5,667 bases of DNA. Source: Balneolales bacterium (GTDB lineage Bacteria; Bacteroidota; Rhodothermia; Balneolales; Natronogracilivirgulaceae). Shown one piece after another: positions 5,551 to 5,667 of the stretch. The stretch spans positions 1 to 5,667 of the forward strand of contig SKYY01000034.1 of assembly GCA_007127665.1 (NCBI GenBank). Direction: 5' to 3'. Under the pieces are notes generated by a model that searched no databases, had not been told where the DNA came from, and saw only the letters and a program-made list of their open reading frames with translations. Numbering within the stretch: the first letter of the stretch is position 1; each line of letters starts with the position of its first letter. A program made the position numbers and the translations under genes.

Positions 5551-5667
5551 TTTAAGTGTTTACGTGATGGTTTGATGGACATCAGTTGCTTGTAAAATAA
5601 ATAATGGCACCGGCGTCATTCCTGCACAGATTGTCATATCAGCTCCGCTTTTCCTTTCAGTTCCCGC

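Overview
The window looks like an ordinary chromosomal segment of a free-living bacterium, probably from the Bacteroidota/Balneolota/Rhodothermota (FCB) group. The lineage is inferred from the flavour of the ECF sigma factor (GTN-x-[RK]AWLYRI-x-KNS-[YF]-IN-x-YRK), the M28 peptidase and the single-cysteine periplasmic redoxin. Base composition is moderately GC-rich by eye. It is not proven, because no rRNA or other decisive marker is present. There is no tRNA, CRISPR array, insertion sequence, integrase or phage gene.

Layout, left to right. A plus-strand M28 zinc aminopeptidase runs in from the left edge (1-951). It converges on a minus-strand pair, pgsA-like phosphatidyltransferase (2049-2642) followed by ftsY (1004-1969). 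These act in phospholipid synthesis and in SRP-dependent membrane targeting. A divergent intergenic region (2643-2813) separates pgsA from a plus-strand ADP-ribose-type Nudix hydrolase (2814-3401). The part of this region that would be the pgsA leader can fold into an outer stem enclosing two hairpins.

The right third is all minus strand: a secreted thioredoxin-fold redoxin (4916-5536), a non-coding gap of about 300 bp, a MarR-family repressor (4161-4616) and, 40 bp after it, an ECF sigma factor (3542-4120). The MarR gene is preceded by a good sigma70-like promoter (TTGCAA, 17-bp spacer, TATTAT). Its -35 element is the centre of a perfect 12-bp palindrome, and a second related dyad lies 15 bp further upstream. 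This is a textbook layout for an autoregulated MarR operator. Because the sigma gene follows closely, the repressor probably controls sigma dose as well.

The most interesting reading is the MarR-ECF sigma pair. No anti-sigma gene lies on either side within the window, the MarR protein has a Cys-x-Cys by its DNA-binding helix plus a wing cysteine, and a redoxin is encoded upstream. A thiol- or metal-responsive switch is possible but is an inference. The other genes look intact and conventional, and no wholly new system is evident.
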